A stretch of 64,000 bases of DNA from Paenibacillus sp. OVF10 (GTDB lineage Bacteria > Bacillota > Bacilli > Paenibacillales > Paenibacillaceae): positions 310,001 through 374,000 of the forward strand of contig CP094668.1 in assembly GCA_022836915.1 (NCBI GenBank). Reading direction: 5' to 3'. Below the pieces are notes generated by a model. The model ran no database searches. It saw only the letters and a program-made list of their open reading frames with translations, and had not been told where the DNA came from. Of this stretch, positions 35,486 to 44,464 are shown one piece after another (position 1 is the first letter of the stretch; each line of letters begins with the position of its first letter). The position numbers and the translations under genes were made by a program.

Positions 35486-36004
35486 ATGAATGAACGGAAA
35501 AAGGACATAGAGACGTTATTCTTTCAGGATGACGGTGTAATTCCCAATCATCCGACCCTGCCTGTGCTTTTGTATAAGAATGTATGGGCTGAAGAGGCTC
35601 TTCATGCAGAATCGTTGCTGAATCGTAATGGATGGGGAAATAGCTGGTTGAATGGTGTGTTCAATTATCATCATTATCATAGTAATGCTCATGAGGCTCT
35701 TGCTGTGGTGAGTGGATTCGTGAAACTGATTTTAGGCGGAGAAAATGGGCAGAAAGTTTACCTTCAAACAGGCGACGTTGTCGTGCTTCCCGCTGGAACA
35801 GGGCATAAACGTCTGGAGTCCAGCACTGATTTTCGTATTGCCGGTGCTTATCCGGGCGGCATGAGTTACAACACACGCACAGGTGAGGAAGACGATCGTG
35901 CCAAGGCTCTTCAGGAAATCCGAGAGGTTCCGATCCCGAATACCGATCCGGTTTATGGGCAGCACGGACCGCTACTAGAAATCTGGAATGGAAAGAAATC
36001 TTAA
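35486..36004 (+). CDS. yjlB: Cupin protein, YjlB-like
   Basis: Single-domain cupin of 172 residues. The first cupin motif is FNYHHYHSNAHEALAVVSG near residue 60, with histidines and a glutamate for metal binding; the second is GDVVVLPAGTGHKRL near 103. It resembles B. subtilis YjlB, which in that organism lies next to yjlC-ndh, as it does here within 2.2 kb. The reaction is unknown. ATG follows GAGGTG. The 27-bp palindrome upstream probably controls it. Confidence 0.87.
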   Translation: MNERKKDIETLFFQDDGVIPNHPTLPVLLYKNVWAEEALHAESLLNRNGWGNSWLNGVFNYHHYHSNAHEALAVVSGFVKLILGGENGQKVYLQTGDVVVLPAGTGHKRLESSTDFRIAGAYPGGMSYNTRTGEEDDRAKALQEIREVPIPNTDPVYGQHGPLLEIWNGKKS

Positions 36005-36074
36005 TACAATGATGATCATAAAGATGATTGGACAATGCACAAGCGAAGTTGGTTCAGTAATCAAGGATGAAAAA

Positions 36075-36120
36075 TAGACTGTTCCCCGGACAAGTAGGAG
36101 TTACTCATCGGGAACAGTCT
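36075..36120. terminator. Terminator after cupin gene
   Basis: AGACTGTTCCC and GGGAACAGTCT form a perfect 11-bp stem. The minus strand continues with TATTTTTC and the plus strand with TATTTA, so it may act both ways. Confidence 0.75.
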
Positions 36121-36272
36121 ATTTAAGTGTTAAATCTGAACAGCTGGTAACAGAGATACTTCGTGATCATATTCCTGTCTGTGCAAGTAACTGCTCAAAT
36201 CTTCCGTCTTAGTTCTAACTTTGCGATCTCGTCGCTTGTTTTTCTATCTCTGTGTTTCTGCTTTAGTCCCTT

Positions 36273-37352
36273 TCAGCGCTCGGCAATCCGAATACTGTAA
36301 TACCTCATTGCAAGTGGCTTTCCATCCATTTCAAGTTGGCCTTGCAGCACCAGTTGTCGTAGACGGTACTCCACGAACGTATCACTTATATGCTGGCTAC
36401 TTGTACCAATCACTTCACCCACAATACGAGCTGCTCGGATATACTTGCCTGGCTCCCAGTTCGGTGTCAGTTCCCTCACCTTCTGCATAATGTACTCGTC
36501 CAAAGCATCTTCAGTTAAGCTCCGAATCACGCCATTCTCCATCATACGTAATAGCCCAGGCTGTACCGAAAGTTTCAGCCAATCCTGTTCCAGCTGGAGG
36601 CGTTCTTGCTTGGACAATGGCTCTTGCTCCGAGCAAACGTGCCACATCGCCAGAAGCTTTTCCGGAAGAATCTCGCCTGTGTGGAGCACATCGTATTGAA
36701 CGTCAGGTCTATCAAATAAATGCTGATATAAGCCACTCGTCTCGATAAGATATATGGGGCTCTCGCTGTTCCGCAGTAGATACATGACGTAGAGCAGTCC
36801 CGTCTTCTCCCGTGCATTATTCGCACACCAGATAATGATCGACTTCTTGGAATCAAAGGACTGTATTGTGGCGTTGAGCTCAAATAATGATTCCAGTTCA
36901 TGCAAGGCATATGCCTCACGGTCATTGAGACACATTCGTTCGGTCAGCCAGAGATGCCTGCGTTGCAAAACTGCACGATGGGTCAGATCACCTAACGGAC
37001 CCACTGCATAATCATCATCCATGGAGAAAAAACTCCGTTTTTCCTGATCAGGTAATGTACTCATCCCCATTTTCAGACTACTTAGAGGTGAATCTCCAAA
37101 CGTGATATGAATTTCATTTGGCTTGTCTACCTCACCCAAAGCCTGTTGCTCCAGCTGCCCCAGATCCAAAGGTGTATCCAGATCCCGAAACAGGGATTGC
37201 ATGGTGTCCGCAAAATCCACTTTTTCGCCTTGCTTTTCCTGCCGTTTGACCACGAGTGCTGATTTCATATAGAGCACACGCAGTACTGAACGAAGTTCAT
37301 CTTCACTCATACGATTTATCGTTCGGCTGAATGCATAGATATTATCATTCAT
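36273..37352 (-). CDS. DUF1835/DUF3658 domain protein
   Basis: Cytoplasmic protein of 359 residues with an N-terminal helical part, then a DUF1835 domain starting IHITFGDSPLSSLKMG near residue 82 and containing IIIWCANNAREKTGLLYVMYLL, and a C-terminal DUF3658 domain (AARIVGEVIGTSSQHISDTFVEYRLRQLV to MRYYSIRI). Proteins with this pair are common in Paenibacillus and Bacillus but have no assigned function. The gene stands alone between a terminator and the VTT-protein gene upstream. Confidence 0.82.
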   Translation of the reverse strand: MNDNIYAFSRTINRMSEDELRSVLRVLYMKSALVVKRQEKQGEKVDFADTMQSLFRDLDTPLDLGQLEQQALGEVDKPNEIHITFGDSPLSSLKMGMSTLPDQEKRSFFSMDDDYAVGPLGDLTHRAVLQRRHLWLTERMCLNDREAYALHELESLFELNATIQSFDSKKSIIIWCANNAREKTGLLYVMYLLRNSESPIYLIETSGLYQHLFDRPDVQYDVLHTGEILPEKLLAMWHVCSEQEPLSKQERLQLEQDWLKLSVQPGLLRMMENGVIRSLTEDALDEYIMQKVRELTPNWEPGKYIRAARIVGEVIGTSSQHISDTFVEYRLRQLVLQGQLEMDGKPLAMRYYSIRIAER

Positions 37353-37414
37353 GCTGGGTCCTCCTTCGATCTAACGGGATTACTGACATCCTATATCTGC
37401 GTACTGATCATTTT

Positions 37415-38049
37415 TTATGAGGAAATCGATTTTCCAGAGGGTTGATTCAGATCATGTAGATCTTCTCCATCTGACGATGACCGGGTAAAGTGTCGCTCCA
37501 GTTTGCGGCTTGCCCACAGGGACACCGCGATGAACAGTAATACGCCTACCCAGCGTACAGGGTGCTCCAGAAATTGTTCCACATTGGAACCGATATACGT
37601 AACAGAGAAAATCATGATCGCTTTACCACAGCCCACCGCAAGCAGGAAGGATAACAATCGCATTCGCGCGATACCTGCCGCCACATTAATAATAACGAAC
37701 GGACCTACCGGGAAGATACTCAGCAGAAAAACATAACTGAATGCATTCCTTCGAATCCATACCATGCTGCGTTGCACACGAGGTTTGCGTGCCCATCGCT
37801 CTACAAAAGCGGATTTCCCAATCTCCCGTACGATCAGGAACGTAACGGTACAACCGAGCACCATGCCGATCCATGAATATATAAACCCTGCCCACAGACC
37901 ATATACCGCACCGTTCACGCCCACAATCAACAGCGTGGGAAGCGGCGGTACAAATGATTTCATAAACGTAAGCAAAATTCCCGGTAACGGGCCCAGGAGC
38001 GAAACTTCTCCAGCCAGAAACGAATATTTTCTTCCGTAATATATGACAT
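37415..38049 (-). CDS. VTT-domain (TVP38/TMEM64, DedA-like) membrane protein; one frameshift
   Basis: Membrane protein of about 211 residues with the SNARE-associated/VTT pattern. Re-entrant segment SLGPLPGILLTFMKSFVPPLPTLLIV is followed by VNGAVYGLWAGFIYSWIGMVLGCTVTF and the conserved FPVGPFVIINVAAG motif near residue 140. This superfamily includes lipid scramblases and transporters. The continuous frame gives an odd N-terminus. Adding one base at about 37996-37997 instead joins MSYITEENIRFWLEKFRS, starting at 38049, to LGPLPG, which fits the family better. The start site lacks a strong ribosome site. Confidence 0.8.
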
Positions 38050-38341
38050 AATGTCTAATGCTGCCGGGGTCATCTGCATCCATCCAATCTATACAGTCTA
38101 AGTTCTTAGGCTTGATGTTCACTATACATTTCATCATTCATATGGATGATGAAGCTTCTTTAGTAACTCCTCCCAGTATAACGTACATCTTCGATGAACA
38201 CCGTTGTCAATTTGAAGAAATTTATTGCACAGCAAACTCACTTCCCACCCAAATCAAAATTGAATCAAAAAAGCACACCTCGACCTCTTGTGGTCTTGGT
38301 GTGCTCTTCATATCGAAACCCCGATCCTTCTTTGGGGGTAT

Positions 38342-39984
38342 TTATCCTTCTTCCAGCTGCGCTTCCTGCATTGCCAGTTCAATCAGCTCTGCCTGATGTG
38401 CAGCATTCCATTCGGGAATACCGGAACGCATGAACTCTTCGGCATCCATCGCTGCTTTGGACTGGTTGCACAGATTACAGGCGCAGACACAGTTGAGCGG
38501 GGTGGTATGTCCACCTTTGGCACGCGGCAGCAGATGGTCAATCGTATCTCCATACGATCCACAGAAGTAACAAGTGTAGTGATCCCGGGTTAAAATATAC
38601 CGCTTGAAATCCTTGTTGCTGAACAATCGGCGAATCGTGTACCGATTGACCACCACAGCGGCTTTTTCCTTCACCAGCGTGACCGCAAGCTCCATGTCCA
38701 CTTCCTGATGCCAGCGTCTGCCCTTGTCGGTCTTGCCTCGCATCCGTACCATGCCTTGCCGGTTGGTCCGGAGCGAAGCCGGATCTTCCGGGTCGATAGC
38801 GACCGGGGCCGACGGGGTCTGGCGGCGGGGACGGCCATCCGTGCCAGCACCGTGACTACGGCTGGCATGCGCGGGTCGCTGCCCGGATGTAGCGCGGGCA
38901 GCGACTTCGCCGCTCGCCTTGGGCGCACGCTCCTTGTGCGCCTGGCGCGGCTTGGACCCTGGCGAGCCAGGCTGGCGCACGGGCGCAGGAGGCCCTGCCT
39001 CCGCAGCATCCCCGGCGCTTGCCCGGGCTCGCGACTGGTGGCGGCAGGCTGTGCCTCCGCCGCCGTAGGTGCAGCGACCGTGGTGGCATCGCCACGGTCG
39101 CTCAAGGCCGGCGCATGGGCCTCAGCAGCTATGCTGCGGGCCTGCCCTGCGCCGGGCGCTAGCGCGGCAGCACGCTTGCGGCGCCGCTTGCGCTTGCGTT
39201 TGGCTGCGGTCGGTTGATCCGCAGCCATGGGCTCTGCTGCCGGGCCTTGCGGCTCAGCCGGCAGCAGAGCTTGGTGGGCCGCCGCGGTCTGCTCGGCGGC
39301 CTGCACTGCAGCGGTTGCTCGCGCGCCAGCCCGCTGTGCAGTGCCCTTATCATTCGCAGCAGCATGCCCCTGCGAATGCCCTTCTACCCCACGCCAGCGC
39401 TCACCTGGCTGTGGCTCATCTCCTACCTCACCTGCCGAGCCATCCTGCTCCAGACTCGTCTCTCTCAGCTCATTGCCCGTTATGCTCTCTGATCGCTTGC
39501 TCTTCCTCCGTCTTCTCCTCTTCTTCCGAATACCCGAAGAAGAGGGAGAGGAAGTAACCAAGTCAGCACGTTCATCGTCATTCGAAGATGACGAGTCTAC
39601 TGACGGTTGAGACACCAGACTTCTGTCAGACTCAGCCAACGTAGCAGTTCCCTGCTCCATAACATGAGAGGTACGACCTGCTTCATTCCTTGCAGTTGCA
39701 GAGGGTCTGGCAGTAACCTCACGTGTATCCAAACCATCCCGTTGACGCCCGATCCGTTCATTCGTTTGCCCGCCCACGCTTGAACCTGCATCGTGGTCAG
39801 CCTGTCCACCGAGTTGGCGACAGCTGCGACAGGCTCCACGCCTGGCTCCGGGACCTGCCCGCTTTCCGGTTCTGCGCCGGAATTCGGACATCGGCCGCTG
39901 TTGTCCGCAATACATACACGTTTTGCTCAGTCGCGCTTCTTGTTCCGTCTTTCCTTGCCGGAAAGGGGCTGGACCCGTCTCCAT
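38342..39984 (-). CDS. HNH endonuclease with N-terminal zinc finger and long basic Ala/Arg-rich linker; one frameshift
   Basis: About 547 residues after repair. An N-terminal CxxC...CxxC zinc finger (KTCMYCGQQRPMSEFRRR...CRSCRQ) is followed by some 330 residues of low complexity rich in Ala, Arg, Gly, Ser and Lys (for example GIRKKRRRRRKSKRSE and TAAKRKRKRRRKRAAAL). A C-terminal HNH domain ends the protein: YTCYFCGSYGDTIDHLLPRAKGG...CNLCNQSK, with two CxxC pairs and the DH catalytic histidine. The linker DNA (about 38800-39400) is much richer in G+C than its surroundings and full of perfect palindromes. One base added to the C run 39010-39013 joins the halves. Start ATG follows GAGGTG. It may be a DNA-binding nuclease; substrate unknown. 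Confidence 0.82.
38875..39102. repeat. Perfect inverted repeats in the HNH linker coding sequence
   Basis: Two exact 11-bp hairpins: GTCGCTGCCCG (38875-38885) with its complement at 38895-38905, and AGCGACCGTGG (39073-39083) with its complement at 39092-39102. Confidence 0.85.
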
Positions 39985-40028
39985 GTTGTCACCTCGGTTC
40001 CGTATGAATCCGGTTTCTTTCTATTGTA

Positions 40029-40178
40029 TCACATCTGCTCGTGAACACCCTCATGGCCATAGGCCTGATAATCTTTCGAGTTGTACTCCTGTGTCTGTTC
40101 ACTGCATTCGTGAAGAATGTGTTCCACATATTCCAATATATCTTGCATCGGTCTCCCGCATTTTTCGCATGTTGTCAT
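40029..40178 (-). CDS. 49-residue protein with CxxC zinc knuckle
   Basis: Short gene 45 bases upstream of the HNH gene on the same strand. It begins MTTCEKCGRPMQDILEY and ends GHEGVHEQM, with CxxC at residues 4-7 and further potential ligands H20, H23 and C25. ATG 40178 has a good ribosome site, AAGGTG, with six bases spacing. The paired cysteines echo the N-terminal finger of the HNH protein, so the two may be functionally linked. Family not recognised. Confidence 0.65.
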   Translation of the reverse strand: MTTCEKCGRPMQDILEYVEHILHECSEQTQEYNSKDYQAYGHEGVHEQM

Positions 40179-40292
40179 TATATTCACCTTAATCCTGTTA
40201 TCCATAATGTATTATCGTTCCGCCTTATGATTACCCCTCATACATGAAAAAGAAACACTCGTTCCCCATATCACACATATCTTTATAGACAA

Positions 40293-40342
40293 AAAAACCG
40301 CTCCCTGCTCTCCCCTAAGGTCGACCAAGAAACGGTTTATTA
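40293..40342 (-). terminator. Probable terminator after acyltransferase gene
   Basis: AAACCG and CGGTTT flank a long loop, with seven T following on the minus strand. Confidence 0.5.
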
Positions 40343-40363
40343 TTCCTGTGTTGGAAAACTATC

Positions 40364-41539
40364 TTAACGAACGTCCAGTTGTCCCGAGTTCTGTTGTGGG
40401 ACCAGACGTGGTTTGGGTTTTGGAAGATTGCCAAAGATGACCCATGCATATGGAACAAACCTTGCCGTCAATCCAACGACGATCCACGAAGCGATCAGAG
40501 CTACACCGAATCCTCCGGCATACCACAGATGCACTAACCACGATACTCCTGTTTGCGGTGGATAATTCCGATACACAAGCAGGAAGAATGGATGAATCAG
40601 ATAGATGCCAAAGGACAATGCCCCAAGCCGATTCAGCGGCTTGACGATGAGTGAAGGCCCTTTGCGATAGAGCAGATAGGCAATCTGGATAAGTACCAGC
40701 GCACAAGCAAAGGTATGCACATTCCAGAAGAATTCATACCACAGTGTGTTATACGTTGCGATCTTCAGACGCAGCAGGTAATAGATATACACATGGCCAA
40801 GTCCGGCAATGATCCATACCGCCCAGAGCAGAATCCATGAAGCTACGCGTCCTTTGGTTGCATTGGCCCGACTGATGACAAACCATTGCTTGATTTTAGG
40901 GAAATATACCCCGATAAAAGCACCCAGCATGAAATAGGAGAAGTATGAGAACGCCCAGCTTCCCTTGTTGGGTACCTGGAATCCATATTTATTACTTACG
41001 ATAAATGCCCATTGAATCAATAGTCCAATCGGTACAGACCATTTCACCACGGAAGGATACTTCTTAAGCAACCATAACACCAATGGGAATAACAGATAAA
41101 ATTGCATGTTAATAAATACAAAGTACAGATGTGTATAAGCCTTGCCTGTAAACAATTTCGTGATAAAACTTACTGCCGATTCGCCGAAAGGTCGGCCCTG
41201 ATAATGCGTGAAATGCAGCAACACAAAATACATTAATGAGAACAGGAAATACGGAAGCAAAATATACACAAATCTTTTCTTGTAGAAGTTACTCACGAGT
41301 TTCTTATCCAGCGGACGGGAATAATAGTTATAGAACAGTACAAAACTGCTCATAAAAATAAAGGTTGGCGTACCATATTTCATAAAGATATTAATAAAGT
41401 TGTACAGCCAGTAGTAGCCTGAACCCGTCATGTCCACCGTCGCATAGGACGTGGAATGCACGCACAGTACGCCGATAATTGCCATGGCACGCACCAGATT
41501 CAGCTCTGGGATTCGCTCTCTTTTCAGTGTTTCACTCAT
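40364..41539 (-). CDS. Membrane acyltransferase family 3 (OafA/YrhL-like)
   Basis: Multi-spanning O-acyltransferase of about 391 residues with some ten membrane helices. The N-terminal signature PELNLVRAMAIIGVLCVHSTSY contains the conserved histidine; further family features are GTPTFIFMSSFVLFY near residue 50 and LSFGIYLIHPFFL near 325. Such proteins move acetyl or succinyl groups onto exported polysaccharides, peptidoglycan or lipids. ATG 41539 follows GGAG. No glycosyltransferase genes adjoin it, so the acceptor is unknown. Confidence 0.9.
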   Translation of the reverse strand: MSETLKRERIPELNLVRAMAIIGVLCVHSTSYATVDMTGSGYYWLYNFINIFMKYGTPTFIFMSSFVLFYNYYSRPLDKKLVSNFYKKRFVYILLPYFLFSLMYFVLLHFTHYQGRPFGESAVSFITKLFTGKAYTHLYFVFINMQFYLLFPLVLWLLKKYPSVVKWSVPIGLLIQWAFIVSNKYGFQVPNKGSWAFSYFSYFMLGAFIGVYFPKIKQWFVISRANATKGRVASWILLWAVWIIAGLGHVYIYYLLRLKIATYNTLWYEFFWNVHTFACALVLIQIAYLLYRKGPSLIVKPLNRLGALSFGIYLIHPFFLLVYRNYPPQTGVSWLVHLWYAGGFGVALIASWIVVGLTARFVPYAWVIFGNLPKPKPRLVPQQNSGQLDVR

Positions 41540-41702
41540 GTTTACGTTTCTCCTTAATGTGTTCGTCAATATGTCAGATATGACTTAATACAATAAAGCT
41601 CTCTATCTATTAAAAGCCATAATGCTTAAGATGGATAGTCCATTTTCTTAACAATTCCTAAATTTTCAACACATTTCACACTATTTTCATGTCTATATAT
41701 GT

Positions 41703-41727
41703 AAAAAAGACCGCGAGTACGCGGTCT
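41703..41727 (-). terminator. Terminator after photolyase gene
   Basis: GACCGCG-TACT-CGCGGTC followed by six T on the minus strand. Confidence 0.92.
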
Positions 41728-41820
41728 GTGGGACATCCTGCTCTCAACCAAATGAATATTGGATCAACAGGATGAAAATGGTGAATTTGGGTTTGGGCAT
41801 GATCACGCCCCTGACCGAGT

Positions 41821-43166
41821 CTACTTCCCACGACTCGCCAGAATCTGTTTATACACGTCAATAGCTGCCTGTCTCGATGCCTTCAGATCAACAATGGCAT
41901 CCTTGCGCGGCTGATGGATGTCCTTGCTGTGCAGATCCTTCAATTCAGGCAACCACTTGCGAATATAATCACCTTGCGGATCATACTTCTCGGATTGTGT
42001 TACCGGATTATTCACGCGAAAATACGGAGCCGCATTCTCACCAAGCGAGGCACACCATAACCAGTTACCACGGTTTTGAATGTTATCATAGTCACGCAGC
42101 TTGCGCCTGAAATAGGCTTCACCCAAGGTGAACGGGCATTGCAGGTTTTTGGTGAGAAACATCGCCGTGAGAATTCGCAGCCGGTTTGGCATATGTCCGG
42201 TCTCATTCAGTTCCGTCATCGCTGCATCAATAATCGGAATGCCTGTCTCCGCCTTGCACCACCGTTCAAAGTGATCATTATGGAGAGCCGAGAGATCGTA
42301 CACCTTTTCATATGTAAAATAGTGACTCTCATAAACTGCACGATACAGATAGAAGTCGCGGAAGCACAACTGCCTGATCCATTCCCCGCTTCTGCCGTGC
42401 GACTCGCCGCATCATACATCTTGCGAATGGATACAGCCCCCACAGCCACGTAAGAACTGAGATGACTCGGCTCGTAAGCCTCATATTCATCCCGATGATC
42501 CCCATATTCAGCAATTCGATCCGACAAAAATTGATCCAATAGCAGATGCGGGTCCTCGTCATTCGAACCACTGCCCTCCAGCAACTCCGGAGGTACCTGC
42601 ATTGCATCCGGCCATTCAATCTGACGATCACTCACCTTCAACTCTGCAACCGTTGTTGCCGAAGGAGGGTTGGGATGTTCATTCATGAATTCCACCCACC
42701 GCCGATGGAAAGCCGCAAATACCTTATATGGCTCCGACTTGCCTGTAAAATTGGCAAATCCATTCAGATCCATCAGCAGATGATCCGTCAGTTGTGTGAA
42801 CGAAACCTCGTGCGCCTCACTGACTTTGCGTATGGCCCTATCCCGCTCGATTGCATATGGCGTCATATCCCGATGGACCACAATCTCGTTAATCTCACCT
42901 TTGAATTCGTTCAAGATGAATTCAACCACTTCAGCTGGATTGCCATAAGCAACATGCAGTTTTCTTTTGGCTTCAAGATAACGTCTGCCTAATTCCGCTG
43001 CATGCTGCCTGAAATTCACACCGCTGTGTTCCTTCTCTCGGCCTTGCCGCAGGAGGAATGCATCATAGATGAGAACATGCACACTCTCTTCTTGGTTTTC
43101 CCGCAAATAATCGAATGCGGCCAGATCATCCGTACGCAAGTCTTTGCGGTGTATGAATAGCTTCAT
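41821..43166 (-). CDS. phr: Deoxyribodipyrimidine photolyase; one frameshift
   Basis: Light-driven repair enzyme for cyclobutane pyrimidine dimers, about 448 residues after repair. The N-terminal Rossmann-like antenna domain starts MKLFIHRKDLRTDDLAAFDYL. The C-terminal helical FAD domain has LRILTAMFLTKNLQCPF, NIQNRGNWLWCASLGENAAPYFRV and NPVTQSEKYDPQGDYIRKWLPEL, all photolyase hallmarks. The frame breaks at the C run 42384-42387; one extra base gives EWIRQLCFRDFYLYRAVYE without loss. It stands alone between a terminator and the regulator gene. Confidence 0.92.
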
Positions 43167-43202
43167 GCCTCACCCTCCTGTCTGAACTTACGTTACATAC
43201 GT

Positions 43203-44365
43203 TTATTTGTCCGTCAGGTTCTGATATAACCTGCTTGTTTCGGGCTCGGGCTGATACCCCAGATCCTCAATTAATGTCAATGTAAATGTATGATATAAAC
43301 GAAGTATGCCTTGCTGATCATCCATGGATGCATACACTTCCATCATGAGTCGGCAGATTTCTTCCGAATAAGGCTCCCGTTCCTGCAATATCGTTAATTG
43401 CTCAATCGCTTCCTTGCCACGACCATGCTCCATGTCCCATCTCGCGATATCCATAACCAGCCCTGTATACTTGCGTCTGAGTTCCCTTGCTTTGGCCTGT
43501 GCCCAACGATAGTCATGCTCTTCCAGATAATCGCCACGATAAAGCGGAATCATATGCCTCAAGTCATCGATATTGTCTGATGTGATGACGTTGTAGACCA
43601 TGGATTTTTCAAATTGGTCCACATCACTTACCAGATTGCCTGCTAACAGACGATAACGGTTCATATTGTACTCCAGCTTGCCCGTCATGTTCCATTCCTT
43701 AAGCAGCTTTCGAATCTGGTACACGGATGTATGTAGATGGGTTAATCCCTTTTCCTGGGAAACATCACCCCATAACTTATCCAACAAAATCTCCTTGCTT
43801 ACCCATTCTTCCCTGTGATGGAACAAAAAGCAAACAATTCCTGTGATTTGGTTGTGCGCCACTTATGTTTCTTGGCGCCCTGATCCAAACTTCTGTAGAT
43901 ATCCAGATGTTTGAACGTGAGCAGCCCCGGAACTTCAGTATCCAACTCCACAGATACGGGTTCCGATCCCTTTACCTCGGCGGTGGCTGCAACTTGGGAA
44001 TTATGCGACATTATGCCCGCGATTCGATCAACGGTTTTGGCCAATCGGGCGGAGCTTACCGGTTTCAGTACATAATCCAGTGCATGCAGCTCAAATGCTT
44101 CCACTGCATGGTCCGCATATGCCGTAACAAAGATAATACGAATACTCTGATCCAATTGCTGTATATATTCAGCCGCTTCCAGGCCATTCATCTCGGGCAT
44201 TCCAATGTCCAAAAATACAACATCTACACGTTCCTTTGCCAGAAAATGCAGACCATCACGAGCTGTTGAAAAACATTGCACGGGTGTAATTCTTCCGTCC
44301 GTTCGTAGTAGTCGCTCCAGATGAAGCTGCGCTGGCTTCTCATCATCGATCACAATGGCTCTCAC
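43203..44365 (-). CDS. Response regulator with SARP/BTAD effector domain; one frameshift
   Basis: About 387 residues: a receiver domain with DDE (7-9), phosphorylated D53 in VVFLDIGMPEMNG and K101, then a winged helix (residues about 150-240, with LLDKLWGD and HLHTSVYQIRKLL) and a BTAD helical-repeat domain (about 250-385, from DVDQFEKSM to EPETSRLYQNL). The winged helix plus BTAD make a SARP-type DNA-binding protein. The frame breaks at the A run 43825-43829; one extra base gives SQELFAFLFHHREEWVSKE. It sits 100 bases downstream of the hybrid kinase gene, its likely partner. Receivers joined to BTAD domains are found in Paenibacillus, but their targets are mostly unknown. Confidence 0.85.
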
Positions 44366-44464
44366 CGTTCTTTTAGCCTCCTGCTATGAAAGATTCAATA
44401 GGAATACCGATTTTATCGGCATCCGCTTATTAGTCTGTTAACCATAATTGCTTAACTCGGCACA

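Noticed and set aside
38671-38870. Alternative arginine-rich C-terminus of the HNH protein
   Set aside because: It arises only from the frameshift at 39010-39013; the other frame carries the HNH domain.
38708-39610. Plus-strand GC-rich reading frames of up to 169 residues
   Set aside because: They are opposite-strand shadows of the HNH linker with no ribosome sites or recognisable domains.
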